NCBI GenBank assembly: GCA_024398815.1 | Contig: JAKSIL010000011.1 | Coordinates: forward strand, 1-64,000 | Length of the DNA stretch: 64,000 nucleotides | Direction: 5' to 3' | From: Fibrobacter sp. | GTDB taxonomy: Bacteria; Fibrobacterota; Fibrobacteria; Fibrobacterales; Fibrobacteraceae | Part shown: positions 8,323 to 18,037 of the stretch, in pieces | How positions within the stretch are numbered: the first letter of the stretch is position 1 | Layout: each line of letters starts with the position of its first letter | Notes under the pieces: model-generated | Seen by the model: the letters and a program-made list of their open reading frames with translations, nothing else | Told to the model about the DNA's origin: nothing | Database searches by the model: none | Translations under genes and position numbers: made by a program

Positions 8323-8353
8323 CAACGGGAGGTGCCGGTTGAACTTTTTTTTT
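8323..8353 (+). terminator. Likely terminator after the histone-like gene
   Basis: An imperfect hairpin (8323-8329 with 8335-8341, one G-G mismatch) is followed by a run of T residues from 8345. Confidence 0.5.
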
Positions 8354-8385
8354 ACGCGAAAAAGACCTTTTTTCGCAAAAAACGT

Positions 8386-8414
8386 TTGACTAAAGCCTTT
8401 AATGAAGGTATATT
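8386..8414 (+). promoter_or_regulatory. Strong promoter of the envelope operon
   Basis: TTGACT (8386-8391), an exact 17-base spacer and TATATT (8409-8414) make a near-consensus sigma-70 promoter. The predicted start near 8421 leaves a leader of about 78 bases with GGAG at 8483-8486, just ahead of the ATG at 8499. Confidence 0.8.
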
Positions 8415-8498
8415 CCCACTTGAGTTTATATTTGTCGATTTTGGCAAACTATAAGTTTAACGAATTTAAGTGTTCTATGATTGGAGAAACGTAGCAGT

Positions 8499-10016
8499 AT
8501 GACCCTAAAGAAACTGGTCTTAATTACGGCCGGGGCTTTGCTTCTTTCCGGAACCGCCATGGCAAGGAATATCAACGTGCCTGGCGATTTCTCAACGATT
8601 GCAGATGCTCTCGGAAATGCGGATGCTGGGGACACAGTCCTTGTCAAACGCGGAACCTATAACGAAAACATCACCCTCATCATGGGTGTTGTGCTCAAGG
8701 GCGAAGACCCTCTGACAACCATCATCGATGGTGGTCGTAGAGGTCCGACCGTCATGGGTACTTCGGGCGCCGAAATGTCGCACTTCACAGTGAGGAACGG
8801 TCTCGAAGGTATCCTTTGCGAAAACGCCGCCCCTTACATCCACCATTGCTATGTGCTTGATAACCACGCCACGGGCATTGGCGCGTTCATCTCGCTCCCC
8901 TGGCTGCGCAACAACGTCGTGTACGGCAACCGCTGGTCCGGCATCCTCGCTTGGGGTGCTAAGTCCCTGGATGCTTACATCGAACAGAACGTTGTGCTTC
9001 GCAACGGCTACTCTGGCCTTGCGTTGAAGGGACCGACCAACGTGGTCGCCCGTAACAACATCTTCATGGAGAACCACTACTACGGTGTGTTCGCCGACCC
9101 GGCCGCCGGCCAGACGAAGGTGGAGTACAACAACATCTACAAGAACTACTACCCGTTCAACCAGTTCATCAAGGTGAACCGCACTAACGTTTCCCTTGAT
9201 CCGAAGTTCATCAACCACTCGCTCTCCAAGCCGAACTTCTTCTGCCAGTCTACCTCGCCGATGCTCAAGCGTGGTAAGGGCAAGCTCGATATCGGCCTTA
9301 CTGCTACCGAAGTGGTCAAGGAAGAAGAAGCCGTTGAAGAAAACCGCAACCCGGATACCGATGCCGATGGCCTTTGCGATCCGTGGGTTTCCGAAGAAGG
9401 ATTCTCCGACAAGTATGCTTCTGTTTGCACTGGCGTCGACAACTGCCCTGAAGAAGCCGAAGACTTCGATGGTTACCAGGACGACGATGGCTGCCCGGAT
9501 GCCGACAACGACCGCGACGGTCTCTGCGATCCGTGGGTCGAAGCCAAGGGTATGTTCGCTAACTTTGCTCACGTCTGTAAGGGTGTTGACCTCTGCCCCG
9601 AACAGCCGGAAACTCAGAACAGCTTCAAGGACGATGATGGTTGCCCGGACGAAGTTCCGCAGCCGCCTAAGAAGGTGTTCGTTCTCGAAGGTGTGAACTT
9701 TGAATCTGGTAAGGCTACCATTACTCCGGACTCCTACATCTCCTTGATGAAGGTTGTCGACATCATGGAAACCTTCACCGAAGCTACGTTTGAAATTGTC
9801 GGCCATACAGACAACGTTGGCGACAAGGACAAGAACTTGCAGCTCTCTGCCGACCGTGCAGCCGCTGTGAAGAACTTCCTTGTTGAAAAGGGCATTGCTG
9901 AAAGCCGTATTGTCACGAGCGGTAAGGGTGACACCCAGCCGGTCGCTTCTAACAAAACCCCCGAAGGGCGTGCGCAGAATCGTCGTATCGAATTCATCCG
10001 CACGGATATCAAGTAA
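8499..10016 (+). CDS. OmpA-family outer-membrane protein with N-terminal beta-helix
   Basis: A 505-residue exported protein. The ATG at 8499 follows GGAG by 12 bases and gives a clean signal peptide (about 1-22, ending 'SGTAMA'). Residues about 25-250 read as a right-handed beta-helix with repeated short strands and N/G turns ('YNENITLIMGVVLKG', 'NNVVYGNRWSGILAWG'). Residues about 285-395 hold two Asp-rich thrombospondin type 3-like calcium repeats ('DADGLCDPW', 'DRDGLCDPW', 'DDDGCPD'). The last 110 residues are an OmpA peptidoglycan-binding domain ('VGHTDNVGDKDKN', 'LSADRAAAVKNFL', 'GRAQNRRIEF'). It would sit at the outer membrane and hold peptidoglycan. It heads the operon with TPR and motor genes; OmpA and TPR proteins of this type are abundant in Fibrobacter outer membranes. 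Confidence 0.88.
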   Translation: MTLKKLVLITAGALLLSGTAMARNINVPGDFSTIADALGNADAGDTVLVKRGTYNENITLIMGVVLKGEDPLTTIIDGGRRGPTVMGTSGAEMSHFTVRNGLEGILCENAAPYIHHCYVLDNHATGIGAFISLPWLRNNVVYGNRWSGILAWGAKSLDAYIEQNVVLRNGYSGLALKGPTNVVARNNIFMENHYYGVFADPAAGQTKVEYNNIYKNYYPFNQFIKVNRTNVSLDPKFINHSLSKPNFFCQSTSPMLKRGKGKLDIGLTATEVVKEEEAVEENRNPDTDADGLCDPWVSEEGFSDKYASVCTGVDNCPEEAEDFDGYQDDDGCPDADNDRDGLCDPWVEAKGMFANFAHVCKGVDLCPEQPETQNSFKDDDGCPDEVPQPPKKVFVLEGVNFESGKATITPDSYISLMKVVDIMETFTEATFEIVGHTDNVGDKDKNLQLSADRAAAVKNFLVEKGIAESRIVTSGKGDTQPVASNKTPEGRAQNRRIEFIRTDIK

Positions 10017-10030
10017 AGGAGTGAGAGACG

Positions 10031-12370
10031 ATGCGTACTAGTTTTATCAAAACGTCCGTCCTTGGTCTTGCTGTTGCAACAAGCTGCTTGTTCGCTGAAG
10101 CAACCTACTCTCCGCATAAGTACCAGCAGAACGACTGGTTCGCCGAATTTGGTGGCAACACCTCCATGTATGTGAACCCGGCTGGCATTTCTGAAACGGA
10201 CCAGCTGGAATTCAGCGCTGCCTTCTTCAGCTCCATTAGCGGCGAAGCCAGCCAGGAATACGTCAGCTTGACTTTCCCCATGGACTACAAGCATACGCTT
10301 GGCTTCTCGTTCTTCGAGAACGGTGCCTCCATTGATGGCGGCAAGTCCTATGGCGAATATTCCTTCATGTTCGGCTATGCATACAAGTTAATGCAGTTCC
10401 TCTCCTTGGGTGTCGACCTCTCTGTGTTGTACATCAACCAGTTCGATGACCTCAAGCAGATCACTCTCGGCGCCGACGTGGGCATCAACTGGAACCCGCT
10501 CGCTTCTTCCAAGTACGGCTACCTGTTGGTTGGCCTTGCTTTCCAGAACGCTCTGCAGCCTGCTGTTAGCACTGCCGAAGCTGATGACTCCTTCAAGTTC
10601 GTTCTCATGACCGAAAGCGAAGCTTACAAGATTCCTTCCAACCTGAACTTCAGCTTGTTCTACCGCGGATTGAATCGCGCTCTCGAAGCCAAGGCCGAAC
10701 TTTCCATCATCGACGTTATCCATGATAGCGACGAAGGTGGCGACGGCATGAACATCGAAGAAAGCTTCACCTTGACCTACTACCTCTCCCCGCACCTTGG
10801 TGTCCGTCTTCGCTTCACGAAGGAAGGCTACCCGGTCGCCGGCGCTACGGTCAACGTCAAGGACGTGAGCATCTTCCGTTACCTCGCTCTTGACCTCGAA
10901 ATGTCTCACGATGACCTTTATGCCAAGAAGAACCGTGGCTTCATCTGGGCTGTCAAGCTCACCAGCCGCTTCGGTGACACTCGTGAAGAGAAGATTGGCG
11001 AAGAACGCTACCGTCGTTTGAAGATCGAACCTGAAAACGACTACCGCTACGCCATGCGTCTTTACTTGAACCGTGAATTCTTGAAGGCTGCCTACGCCTT
11101 CGGTAAGGTGCAGACAAAGTATCCGGCCTTCCACTTGGTTGACCAGGCTGCATTCTACAAGGCAAAGTCTTTCGAAAACCTCCGTATGCACAAGGCTGCT
11201 AAGGCCGTGTACGAAGACGCTATCAAGCGCTATCCGCAGAGTGACCAGCGCGCCAAGTACCACTTCCAGTTGATGAACATCGACTATAAGGAAGGCAAGT
11301 ACACCGAAGCTATGGCCAAGTACCAGAACATCGCCCAGAAGTTCGGCGATACCGACGTGAAGGCTGACGCCGACTACGTTGCTGGTCAGATCAAGTTCGA
11401 ACAGGGCCTCTACCAGGAAGCCGTCGACCTGCTCTCTGCAATTCTTCCGGGTAACGCGAACTACTTCTACGCCCGTTACACCATGGGTATCGCCTACAGC
11501 CGTATGGGCAAGTGGGACGAAGCCGAAAACTGCTTCCGCGACATTACGGAACAGCCGGTTTCCAACCAGTCCGAACGTGACTTGCAGGATGCCGCCCGCG
11601 TGAAGCTCGGCCATATCTTCTTCTCTGGCGAAAAGCCCGACATTGCCGGTGCCGCCCAGATGTACGGCCAGGTCCAGCCCGGTTCTCCGGTGTACGACGA
11701 AGCTATGCTCGGTATCGCATGGTCCTTCCTGAAGGTTAACAAGCCCGATGACGCCATGAAGCCGGCCCAGTGGATTATCAACAACCTTCCGGAATCCTTC
11801 CTCGTGTCTGAAGCTTACCTCGTGATTGGTTACTGCCACTTCATGAAGAAGGACTACAACGGTGCTGCCAAGGCCCTTGAACAGGCTGAAAAGCGCACTG
11901 AACAGCCGGTTGTGTCTGTCGCCGCTCGCGACAGTGCCCGTCAGGCTTACGATGCAATGCAGACTGAATTTGACTCCGTTCAGGTTCAGGCTTTGGATCT
12001 CGCTCGCCAGCTCCCCACGCCCCGTGTGGAAAGCAAGCGTGAAGCCTTGCAGCCTTCTTTCGACAAGGCTAACCAGTCTATCGAAGACTACGCTGCGTTT
12101 ACTCAAAAGTCCATCCAGAGTGACCGCTTCGAATCCAACCGTAAGCGTATCCTTGAAGATGCCGGCTTTACTTTGGCTACTGTGAAGACGAAGATGAGCC
12201 AGGGCGGTGCTTCTTCCGAAGCTGCTCAGGAACTCGAATCCTTGGAAGACGATCTTGACGACGGCCTCGGCGACGATATGTCTTCTGGTGGTGACGCCGG
12301 TAGCTCTGGTGATAGCGGCGACGCTGGCGACAGTGGCATGGACGACTTGGGAGATGATCTGGGAGAATAA
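10031..12370 (+). CDS. Outer-membrane barrel protein with C-terminal TPR repeats
   Basis: A 779-residue exported protein with a signal peptide (about 1-23). Residues about 30-310 alternate aromatic and polar residues like a porin or PorV-type barrel, opening with 'EFGGNTSMYVNPAGIS'. The NPA motif near the N-terminus is typical of PorV/FadL-like barrels. From about 330 it turns into TPR-type helical repeats ('FGKVQTKYPAFHLVDQAAFYKA', 'YEDAIKRYPQSDQRAKYHF'). The last 45 residues are Asp/Gly/Ser-rich and acidic. It starts 14 bases after the OmpA gene with an AAGGAG site. A role as an outer-membrane anchor of a trans-envelope complex is inferred from the neighbouring ExbB/ExbD genes, in the manner of the Glt complex of Myxococcus. 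Confidence 0.8.
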   Translation: MRTSFIKTSVLGLAVATSCLFAEATYSPHKYQQNDWFAEFGGNTSMYVNPAGISETDQLEFSAAFFSSISGEASQEYVSLTFPMDYKHTLGFSFFENGASIDGGKSYGEYSFMFGYAYKLMQFLSLGVDLSVLYINQFDDLKQITLGADVGINWNPLASSKYGYLLVGLAFQNALQPAVSTAEADDSFKFVLMTESEAYKIPSNLNFSLFYRGLNRALEAKAELSIIDVIHDSDEGGDGMNIEESFTLTYYLSPHLGVRLRFTKEGYPVAGATVNVKDVSIFRYLALDLEMSHDDLYAKKNRGFIWAVKLTSRFGDTREEKIGEERYRRLKIEPENDYRYAMRLYLNREFLKAAYAFGKVQTKYPAFHLVDQAAFYKAKSFENLRMHKAAKAVYEDAIKRYPQSDQRAKYHFQLMNIDYKEGKYTEAMAKYQNIAQKFGDTDVKADADYVAGQIKFEQGLYQEAVDLLSAILPGNANYFYARYTMGIAYSRMGKWDEAENCFRDITEQPVSNQSERDLQDAARVKLGHIFFSGEKPDIAGAAQMYGQVQPGSPVYDEAMLGIAWSFLKVNKPDDAMKPAQWIINNLPESFLVSEAYLVIGYCHFMKKDYNGAAKALEQAEKRTEQPVVSVAARDSARQAYDAMQTEFDSVQVQALDLARQLPTPRVESKREALQPSFDKANQSIEDYAAFTQKSIQSDRFESNRKRILEDAGFTLATVKTKMSQGGASSEAAQELESLEDDLDDGLGDDMSSGGDAGSSGDSGDAGDSGMDDLGDDLGE

Positions 12371-12419
12371 TCCCGGGTCTTTTCCCGTTTTAAAAGAAAC
12401 TATAGGTGGATAGAAAACG

Positions 12420-15400
12420 ATGAAAAAATTTCTGCTTGTGAGTGCAATCATTTGTGCTCTTGTAGGCAACTCTTTTGCCGCATCCGACCCGTGTAAAGAT
12501 AAAGTCGCTGAAGCAAAGAAACTGGCGGCTAAGTGCAAATCTTATAAGAAGGGCTCCTCTGATTTCAAGAAGTGCGCCGCCTCTTATAAGGTCTTGAAGA
12601 ACCAGGCCGACCAGGCCTGCCGCTCCGGCGGTCTCGATGAAAATGGCATGCGTGGTGCCATTGCTCAGTGGGAAAAACAGGTCAACAACTGTAAGGGCAA
12701 GCAGAACAAGCGTTGCGCTTCCGCCCTCCAACAGCTCGGCCACTATCAGTTCCAGCTCGAAGAAAAGCTGTTCCTCGATAAGCAGGCCCAGTACGAAGAA
12801 GATGTGGCATGGTGCGCCGACCGCGATAACAAGCCGGAAAAGTGCGCTAACATCGATCAGTTCCCCAAGGCCGATCACCAGAAGTCCCTTGGCTACTTCC
12901 TCGAGTACATCGACAAGTATCCGAAGGAAGACAAGACTCCTGTGGTGCTCTACCAGGCAGCTGCCGTGCAGGAAGCCAGTGGCGAAGACGACAAGGCCTA
13001 CAAGCTCCGTATGCAGCTTGTCAAGGACTTCCCGGACAACGGCCTCGTTCCGAAGGCTTGGCTCCGTATCGCTGAATACCACTTCATGAACCGTAAGTTC
13101 CGCGATGCCGTGGGTGCTTACAAGAAGGTGACCGGCTTCGAAAACCTCACGGGTAAGGAAGCCGCCCTCGCCATGTACCACTTGGCAGAATCTTACTATA
13201 ACATCGCTGAATACGAAACCGCTGCTATCAAGTACTACGATTACATCATCGGTGCCGATAAGGGTAAATATCCGAACGACTTGCGCGCAGAAGCTATGGA
13301 CTTCATGGCTGCATCCTTCTCTGACTTGGAAGGTGGTGGTGTCCAGGAAGCTGAAGCTTTCTTGAAAGACAAGAAGGTTCCGTTCAAGGATTCCGTGTAC
13401 TATCGTATCGGTATGAAGAACAAGGACCATGACCGTAACGAAGAAGCCGTGCAGTCTTTCAAGCGCTTGATGGAAATCAACCCTGACTATATCGACGCTC
13501 CTCTTGCCGATATTGCCATGATTGAAATCTTCATCGTCCAGCAGAAGTTTGAAGACGCTCAAAAGCATCGTTACACAGTAGTGAAACGTTATGACCGCAA
13601 CTCTTCCTGGTACAAAAGAAACCAGAAGTATCCGGAATCTGTGAAGAACGCCGAAATCGCCATCCGTGGCGCTATGCTCGACATTCCGCAGTATCACCAT
13701 GCCCGCGCAGCCAAGCTTACCAAGGAAGGTGACTTGGAAGCCGGCAAGAAGCAGTATGCAGAAGCCATCAAGGCTTACGAAGCATTCCTGAAGCGCTATG
13801 CCAAGGAACCGACCTGGGATGAATACAAGGTGCATATCAACTTGGCTCTCGTGTACCAGGAAATGGGCCAGAGCGCCAACGCCGCCAAGATGTTCAACTG
13901 GATCGTCGATACCGATACTACCCGTTACGGCCGTCGTCCGATGGGCTCCGAAGCTCTCCTGAAGAAGGAAGAAGCTGGCTATAACGCTGTTCTCATGATG
14001 GACCAGGCTCGTGAAACCGCCAAGAAGAACAAGGCCAATGACGATGCCGTCAAGGCTTACAGCCTCCCCGAAACGAAGGCTTACTTCGCCCAGGTCGACA
14101 AGTACATGGCTAAGTTCGGTAGCAACAAGGAAGCCGCAGAACTTGCTTACAACGCTGCCATCGTCCATTACGATGCCAAGCAGTACAAGACCGCTGTTAC
14201 CGTGCTTCGTGAACTTCGTACAAAGTATCCGAACCACCAGTACATTTTGCTCATCAGCCGTATGCTTGCCCAGTCCCTCCTCGAATCCGACCAGCTCGAC
14301 GAAGCTTTGACTGAATTCGAATGGCTCTACAAGCAGTACCACGATGTGAAGGCCACCAAGAACGACTCCATGGCCAAGGAAATCGAAAAGGCTATCGCAG
14401 CCGTGCTCTTCCAGAAGGCTGAAAAGGCTGTGAAGAACAAGCGCTACGAAGAAGGTGCCGTTGCTTACTTGGCCCTCGTGAAGCGCTATCCGCTCGTCTC
14501 CTTCGCCGACAAGGCCGTGTTCGAAGCCGGTGTTGCTTACGAAAACGCCAACCAGTACGACAAGGCTGCCGAAACCTTCATGGTGCTCCCCAAGTCTTAT
14601 TCTTCGTCCGCACTCACCATCAAGGGTGTGCTGCGTGCCGCTAGCAACTACAAGAAGGGTGGAAAGCCGCAGCAGGCTGCCCAGACGTTCTTGTTCATTA
14701 CGAACAACTTCCCGAAGGATTCCATGGCCTTCCAGGCAATCGGTTTCGCTGCCCAGACCTACGACTCCATTCCGGATAAGAAGAACGCCGCTGTTACCTT
14801 TGAAATCGCCTACAAGCGTTACCATGACGACGAAAGAACTCCGAGCTTCCTCTATAGCGCCTGCTTGAGCTACGATGAAGCCAAGATGACCGACGAAGCC
14901 ATCCGCTGCTCCAAGGACCTCGTTCGCGACTATCCGAAGAGCACCTACGCTCTCGATGCCGCCTTCTCCATTCCGCTGGCTTATGCCAACGCCAAGAAGT
15001 GGGATCTCGCCGCTCAGGAATATCACACCTTCCTCAAGATGTACACCGAAGACAAGGAAAAGCTGATTGCCGCCTATATCGGTGCAGCCCGTGCCTACAT
15101 GGAACTCAAGGAAGAAGACAAGGCTGTTGAAGACTACCGCAAGACTCTCGAAGCCTACGACAAGTTCGGTCTTCAGATCAAGAACGCCGACCCGGCCGTT
15201 CCTGCTGAAGCTGCGTTCTACCTTGGTGAACATGAATTCAAGAAGATGGAACCTGTTGTGCTGAAGGGCAAGGAAAAGGAAAAGGCCAAGATCATCAAGG
15301 GCTTGGTTGAAACCCTCCAGAAGGCTATGGGCCATTACTCCAAGTCTGCATCTTACGCTTCTGAAAAGTGGACCTTCCGTGCCACCAACCGCATGGGTAT

Positions 15401-16277
15401 GCTGTTCGTGACCATGGCTGCTAAGATCCGTGAACAGGAACTTAACGGCAAGAAGGAAGAAGAACGCTTTGCTGAACGTATCGGTATCGTCCAACAGCTT
15501 CCGACCTATTACGAACAGGCTCAGCCGATCTTCAAGAAGAACATCGACCTTGCTCGTGACCAGGGCTTCTACAACAAGGACGTGATTGAAGCTGAAGAAG
15601 GCTACATTGAAATGTACTACCAGAGCGCCGCAGTTTATGTGGAAGTGGCTGACGCTTTCGCTAACTCTCCGCTGCCGGACTCCGCTGCAATCGTCAAGGA
15701 ATATGTTGAATACGAAGGTGCCGTCAAGGAAGACGCCATTGAAATGGCTCACGAAGACTTGGAAGCCTATCGTGAAGAATTGAATGGCCGTTCCGATGCT
15801 GCTAAGCAGGCTGCAATCCCGGTTTGCCAGACTGGTATCAAGGCTTCTGCTTACTACGGTATCGACAACCAGTGGACCGCTAAGTTGTTCGAAACTTTGA
15901 AGTCTCTTGACGAAACTAACGAAGTTCTGAACACCAAGATTGAAAAGTTTGACCCGTCTACCTTGTTCGCCGACCCGGCTTACTTCAAGATGAAGGCACG
16001 TCTCGAACAGATTGCTAAGTCCGAAGTCATGACGAAGGACGAACAGCTCGCTACTTACCAGGAAATCGTCAAGGAAGCCAAGGCCGAAAACGAAAAGCTC
16101 AAGGCTGAACTTGCCGACCTCCAGAAGCAGTTGAGCGCAGCTTCCGCTCCTGCAGCAATGGATTCCATGGATGATTCTATGGGTGACAGCGCCGCAGAAC
16201 CTGCTGCTGAACCGGCTCCTGCGAAGAAAGCCCCTGCAAAGAAGGCTTCTTCCAAGAAAAAGGGTAAGAAAAAGTAG
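12420..16277 (+). CDS. 1285-residue periplasmic TPR protein
   Basis: Signal peptide about 1-20 ('ALVGNSFAAS'), then a mature N-terminus with several Cys residues (C24, C38, C48, C61 region). From about 110 to 1040 the protein is almost continuous TPR-like helical repeats, with hallmarks such as 'FLEYIDKYPKEDKTPVVLYQAA' and 'YLALVKRYPLVSFADKAVFEAG'. A long helical segment follows, then an Ala/Lys tail ('APAKKAPAKKAS', last 20 residues) of positive charge that could touch peptidoglycan or acidic partners. It resembles the very long periplasmic TPR proteins of gliding and adhesion machines. It lies 49 bases after the barrel-TPR gene and probably links that protein to the inner-membrane motor. 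Confidence 0.85.
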   Translation: MKKFLLVSAIICALVGNSFAASDPCKDKVAEAKKLAAKCKSYKKGSSDFKKCAASYKVLKNQADQACRSGGLDENGMRGAIAQWEKQVNNCKGKQNKRCASALQQLGHYQFQLEEKLFLDKQAQYEEDVAWCADRDNKPEKCANIDQFPKADHQKSLGYFLEYIDKYPKEDKTPVVLYQAAAVQEASGEDDKAYKLRMQLVKDFPDNGLVPKAWLRIAEYHFMNRKFRDAVGAYKKVTGFENLTGKEAALAMYHLAESYYNIAEYETAAIKYYDYIIGADKGKYPNDLRAEAMDFMAASFSDLEGGGVQEAEAFLKDKKVPFKDSVYYRIGMKNKDHDRNEEAVQSFKRLMEINPDYIDAPLADIAMIEIFIVQQKFEDAQKHRYTVVKRYDRNSSWYKRNQKYPESVKNAEIAIRGAMLDIPQYHHARAAKLTKEGDLEAGKKQYAEAIKAYEAFLKRYAKEPTWDEYKVHINLALVYQEMGQSANAAKMFNWIVDTDTTRYGRRPMGSEALLKKEEAGYNAVLMMDQARETAKKNKANDDAVKAYSLPETKAYFAQVDKYMAKFGSNKEAAELAYNAAIVHYDAKQYKTAVTVLRELRTKYPNHQYILLISRMLAQSLLESDQLDEALTEFEWLYKQYHDVKATKNDSMAKEIEKAIAAVLFQKAEKAVKNKRYEEGAVAYLALVKRYPLVSFADKAVFEAGVAYENANQYDKAAETFMVLPKSYSSSALTIKGVLRAASNYKKGGKPQQAAQTFLFITNNFPKDSMAFQAIGFAAQTYDSIPDKKNAAVTFEIAYKRYHDDERTPSFLYSACLSYDEAKMTDEAIRCSKDLVRDYPKSTYALDAAFSIPLAYANAKKWDLAAQEYHTFLKMYTEDKEKLIAAYIGAARAYMELKEEDKAVEDYRKTLEAYDKFGLQIKNADPAVPAEAAFYLGEHEFKKMEPVVLKGKEKEKAKIIKGLVETLQKAMGHYSKSASYASEKWTFRATNRMGMLFVTMAAKIREQELNGKKEEERFAERIGIVQQLPTYYEQAQPIFKKNIDLARDQGFYNKDVIEAEEGYIEMYYQSAAVYVEVADAFANSPLPDSAAIVKEYVEYEGAVKEDAIEMAHEDLEAYREELNGRSDAAKQAAIPVCQTGIKASAYYGIDNQWTAKLFETLKSLDETNEVLNTKIEKFDPSTLFADPAYFKMKARLEQIAKSEVMTKDEQLATYQEIVKEAKAENEKLKAELADLQKQLSAASAPAAMDSMDDSMGDSAAEPAAEPAPAKKAPAKKASSKKKGKKK

Positions 16278-16296
16278 CGGTAAAAACAATTTTACG

Positions 16297-16320
16297 GGGA
16301 ACCTAGTTCATAGGGTTCCC
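16297..16320 (+). other. Hairpin between TPR gene and motor genes
   Basis: GGGAACC (16297-16303) pairs with GGTTCCC (16314-16320) around a 10-base loop, followed only by TTATTCTT. It is too weak in T residues for a full terminator and may set the level of read-through or mRNA stability. The 199-base gap also holds a weak promoter-like pair, TTGAGG (16336-16341) and TAAATA (16358-16363), so the motor genes may be transcribed separately as well. Confidence 0.4.
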
Positions 16321-16476
16321 TTATTCTTTAGGGCTTTGAGGACGATTACATAGTGAGTAAATAAAGTTTTACAGCTTGGAACCTACAAAAACGCTCTAAA
16401 AAAAATAAATATGAACAAAGAATTTCTAAAACTAAAACAAAAAACCTCAAAAACTCAATATAAGGAGTAACTTAAA

Positions 16477-17097
16477 ATGGGAAAAATGCTTGAATCCTTC
16501 AGCCCGGAATCTGATGGTTACCAGTTCATGTGGATCATTCTGGTCGTGTTCATGATCGGTCTTGGTTTCACTATCGAACGTATCGTCTACATCATGGTGA
16601 AGAGCTCTAAGGGCCGCGCCAAGTTCCTCGCTGACTTCGGTAAGCTCGTCAGCTCTCAGCAGTACGATCAGGCCTTGAGCCTCGCCAATGCTACCAACCT
16701 TCCGATCGCTCGCATCATGTCCGCTATCGTCAGCAACCGTGCTGGTGGCCGCGACCAGATGCAGTGCGCTTGCGACGCTGTGTTCCTGACTGAAGCTCCC
16801 CGTCTGACTCGCTACGTTTCCATCATCTCCGTTATGGCTTCCATCTCTACGTTGCTCGGACTTATGGGTACGATTTATGGTCTGATCTACACCTTCGACG
16901 CTGTGGCTAACAAACCGGCTTCTGAACGTGCTAAGGCCCTTTCCGATGGTATTGCTATCGCTATGGGTACTACGCTCCTCGGACTTCTCTCCGCTGTGCC
17001 TCTTCTGGTGCTCGTCGGTATCCTCAACATGAACTCTGAACGCCTCATCCAGGAAATGGAAGAAAAGGGCCTCAAGATCATTAACTCCCTCTCGTAA
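16477..17097 (+). CDS. MotA/TolQ/ExbB-family proton channel protein
   Basis: A 206-residue inner-membrane protein with three membrane segments (about 18-38, 115-140, 158-182), matching TolQ/ExbB/AglR length and topology. The family signature is in 'LLGLMGTIYGLIYTF' and 'DGIAIAMGTTLLGLLSAVPLLVLV', including the polar Thr residues that line the proton path. AAGGAG lies 9 bases before the ATG. Its partners are the two ExbD-like genes directly downstream. It would use the proton-motive force to drive the trans-envelope complex. Confidence 0.93.
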   Translation: MGKMLESFSPESDGYQFMWIILVVFMIGLGFTIERIVYIMVKSSKGRAKFLADFGKLVSSQQYDQALSLANATNLPIARIMSAIVSNRAGGRDQMQCACDAVFLTEAPRLTRYVSIISVMASISTLLGLMGTIYGLIYTFDAVANKPASERAKALSDGIAIAMGTTLLGLLSAVPLLVLVGILNMNSERLIQEMEEKGLKIINSLS

Positions 17098-17138
17098 TCA
17101 ACAATAGAGAGTTAAACTTAAACTGGAGTTAATAAAAC

Positions 17139-18035
17139 ATGGCAAAAGAAGTTAAGAAACCAGGAAAAGTCGAAGAACCGGACTTGCTGCCGGCGATGGG
17201 CTTGTTCACTATTCTTATTCCTATGCTTTTGTCTATGACTGCATTCTCCAAGCTTGCCATTGTCGAAGTCAACCTGCCCGAACGCAGTATGATGAACATC
17301 GACAACGAAACTCCTCCGGAGCCGGACCAGCAAGCATTGAACTTGTCCCTCGCGATTACCGGCGATTATCTCGTTATCGGTGCCCGCGGTGGTTTCCAGC
17401 CGAACGTCTATTTCAAGGAAATGTGGACGTTCCGTTGCAAGTCCGATGCTAAGCTCGTTACCTACGCTGTGGACGATGTCAAGGCAACTGTAGAAAGTGG
17501 ACATGGACCGAAGTGTAAAGATGGTTCTGAGATGGATAAAGAGAAATATCTTTATGAAATCGAGAACATCGAACTTTGGGCTATCAACAAGGAATCCGAA
17601 GAAGATCCGGGCAAGGTTATCTGGGCTCTGTACTCCAATGGTGGCAGTGCTGAAGAACCGGCCGCTGATAGTGCCTACGTAGACGGCAATAACAACTTCC
17701 TTGCACTTCCGGGTGAAGGCAACCTTGGACTCACTCCTCCTCCGGCCCTCAAGAAGCCGAGCGCTGGTGTGGCCCTCGCTACCCTTACTCCGAACTCTGC
17801 TCGTACGCTCAAACCGGATGTGGCTGCTAAAAACATGATCTATCCGCTTTCCGCTTACGACCTGATTGCTAAGGACTTGATTGCTATCCATACGCAGTTT
17901 ATTGACCTTGAAGACGTTGATAACATTATCATCGTTGCTAACGATGATACTCAATTTGACAAGATCATTCAGCTCATGGACCGTTCCAAGGAAGCTGGAT
18001 TCACCAAGATCAATCTTGCTAAGTTGGGAGGTTAA
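17139..18035 (+). CDS. ExbD/TolR-like protein lacking the channel aspartate
   Basis: A 298-residue single-pass inner-membrane protein: basic N-terminus, membrane segment about 19-36, then a long periplasmic domain whose last 70 residues ('YPLSAYDLIAKDLIAIHTQF...') match the ExbD/TolR fold. In ExbD/TolR the membrane segment carries one essential Asp. Aligned with the next gene, that position is Gly21 here ('PAMGLFTIL') against Asp21 there ('SMMDMMTII'). The periplasmic insert of about 150 residues, including a Pro-rich stretch near 205, is longer than usual. It may form an asymmetric pair with the second ExbD protein, giving structure while the partner handles protons. Confidence 0.82.
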   Translation: MAKEVKKPGKVEEPDLLPAMGLFTILIPMLLSMTAFSKLAIVEVNLPERSMMNIDNETPPEPDQQALNLSLAITGDYLVIGARGGFQPNVYFKEMWTFRCKSDAKLVTYAVDDVKATVESGHGPKCKDGSEMDKEKYLYEIENIELWAINKESEEDPGKVIWALYSNGGSAEEPAADSAYVDGNNNFLALPGEGNLGLTPPPALKKPSAGVALATLTPNSARTLKPDVAAKNMIYPLSAYDLIAKDLIAIHTQFIDLEDVDNIIIVANDDTQFDKIIQLMDRSKEAGFTKINLAKLGG

Positions 18036-18037
18036 TC

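Noticed and set aside
12390-16289. Minus-strand frame of 1299 codons opposite the TPR gene
   Set aside because: It mirrors the real TPR gene over its whole length and has a Leu/Val/His-rich composition without any recognisable domain.
16411-16470. 19-codon open frame just before the ExbB-like gene
   Set aside because: It lacks a ribosome site, is Lys-rich from the AT-rich leader, and its last codons are the ribosome site of the next gene.
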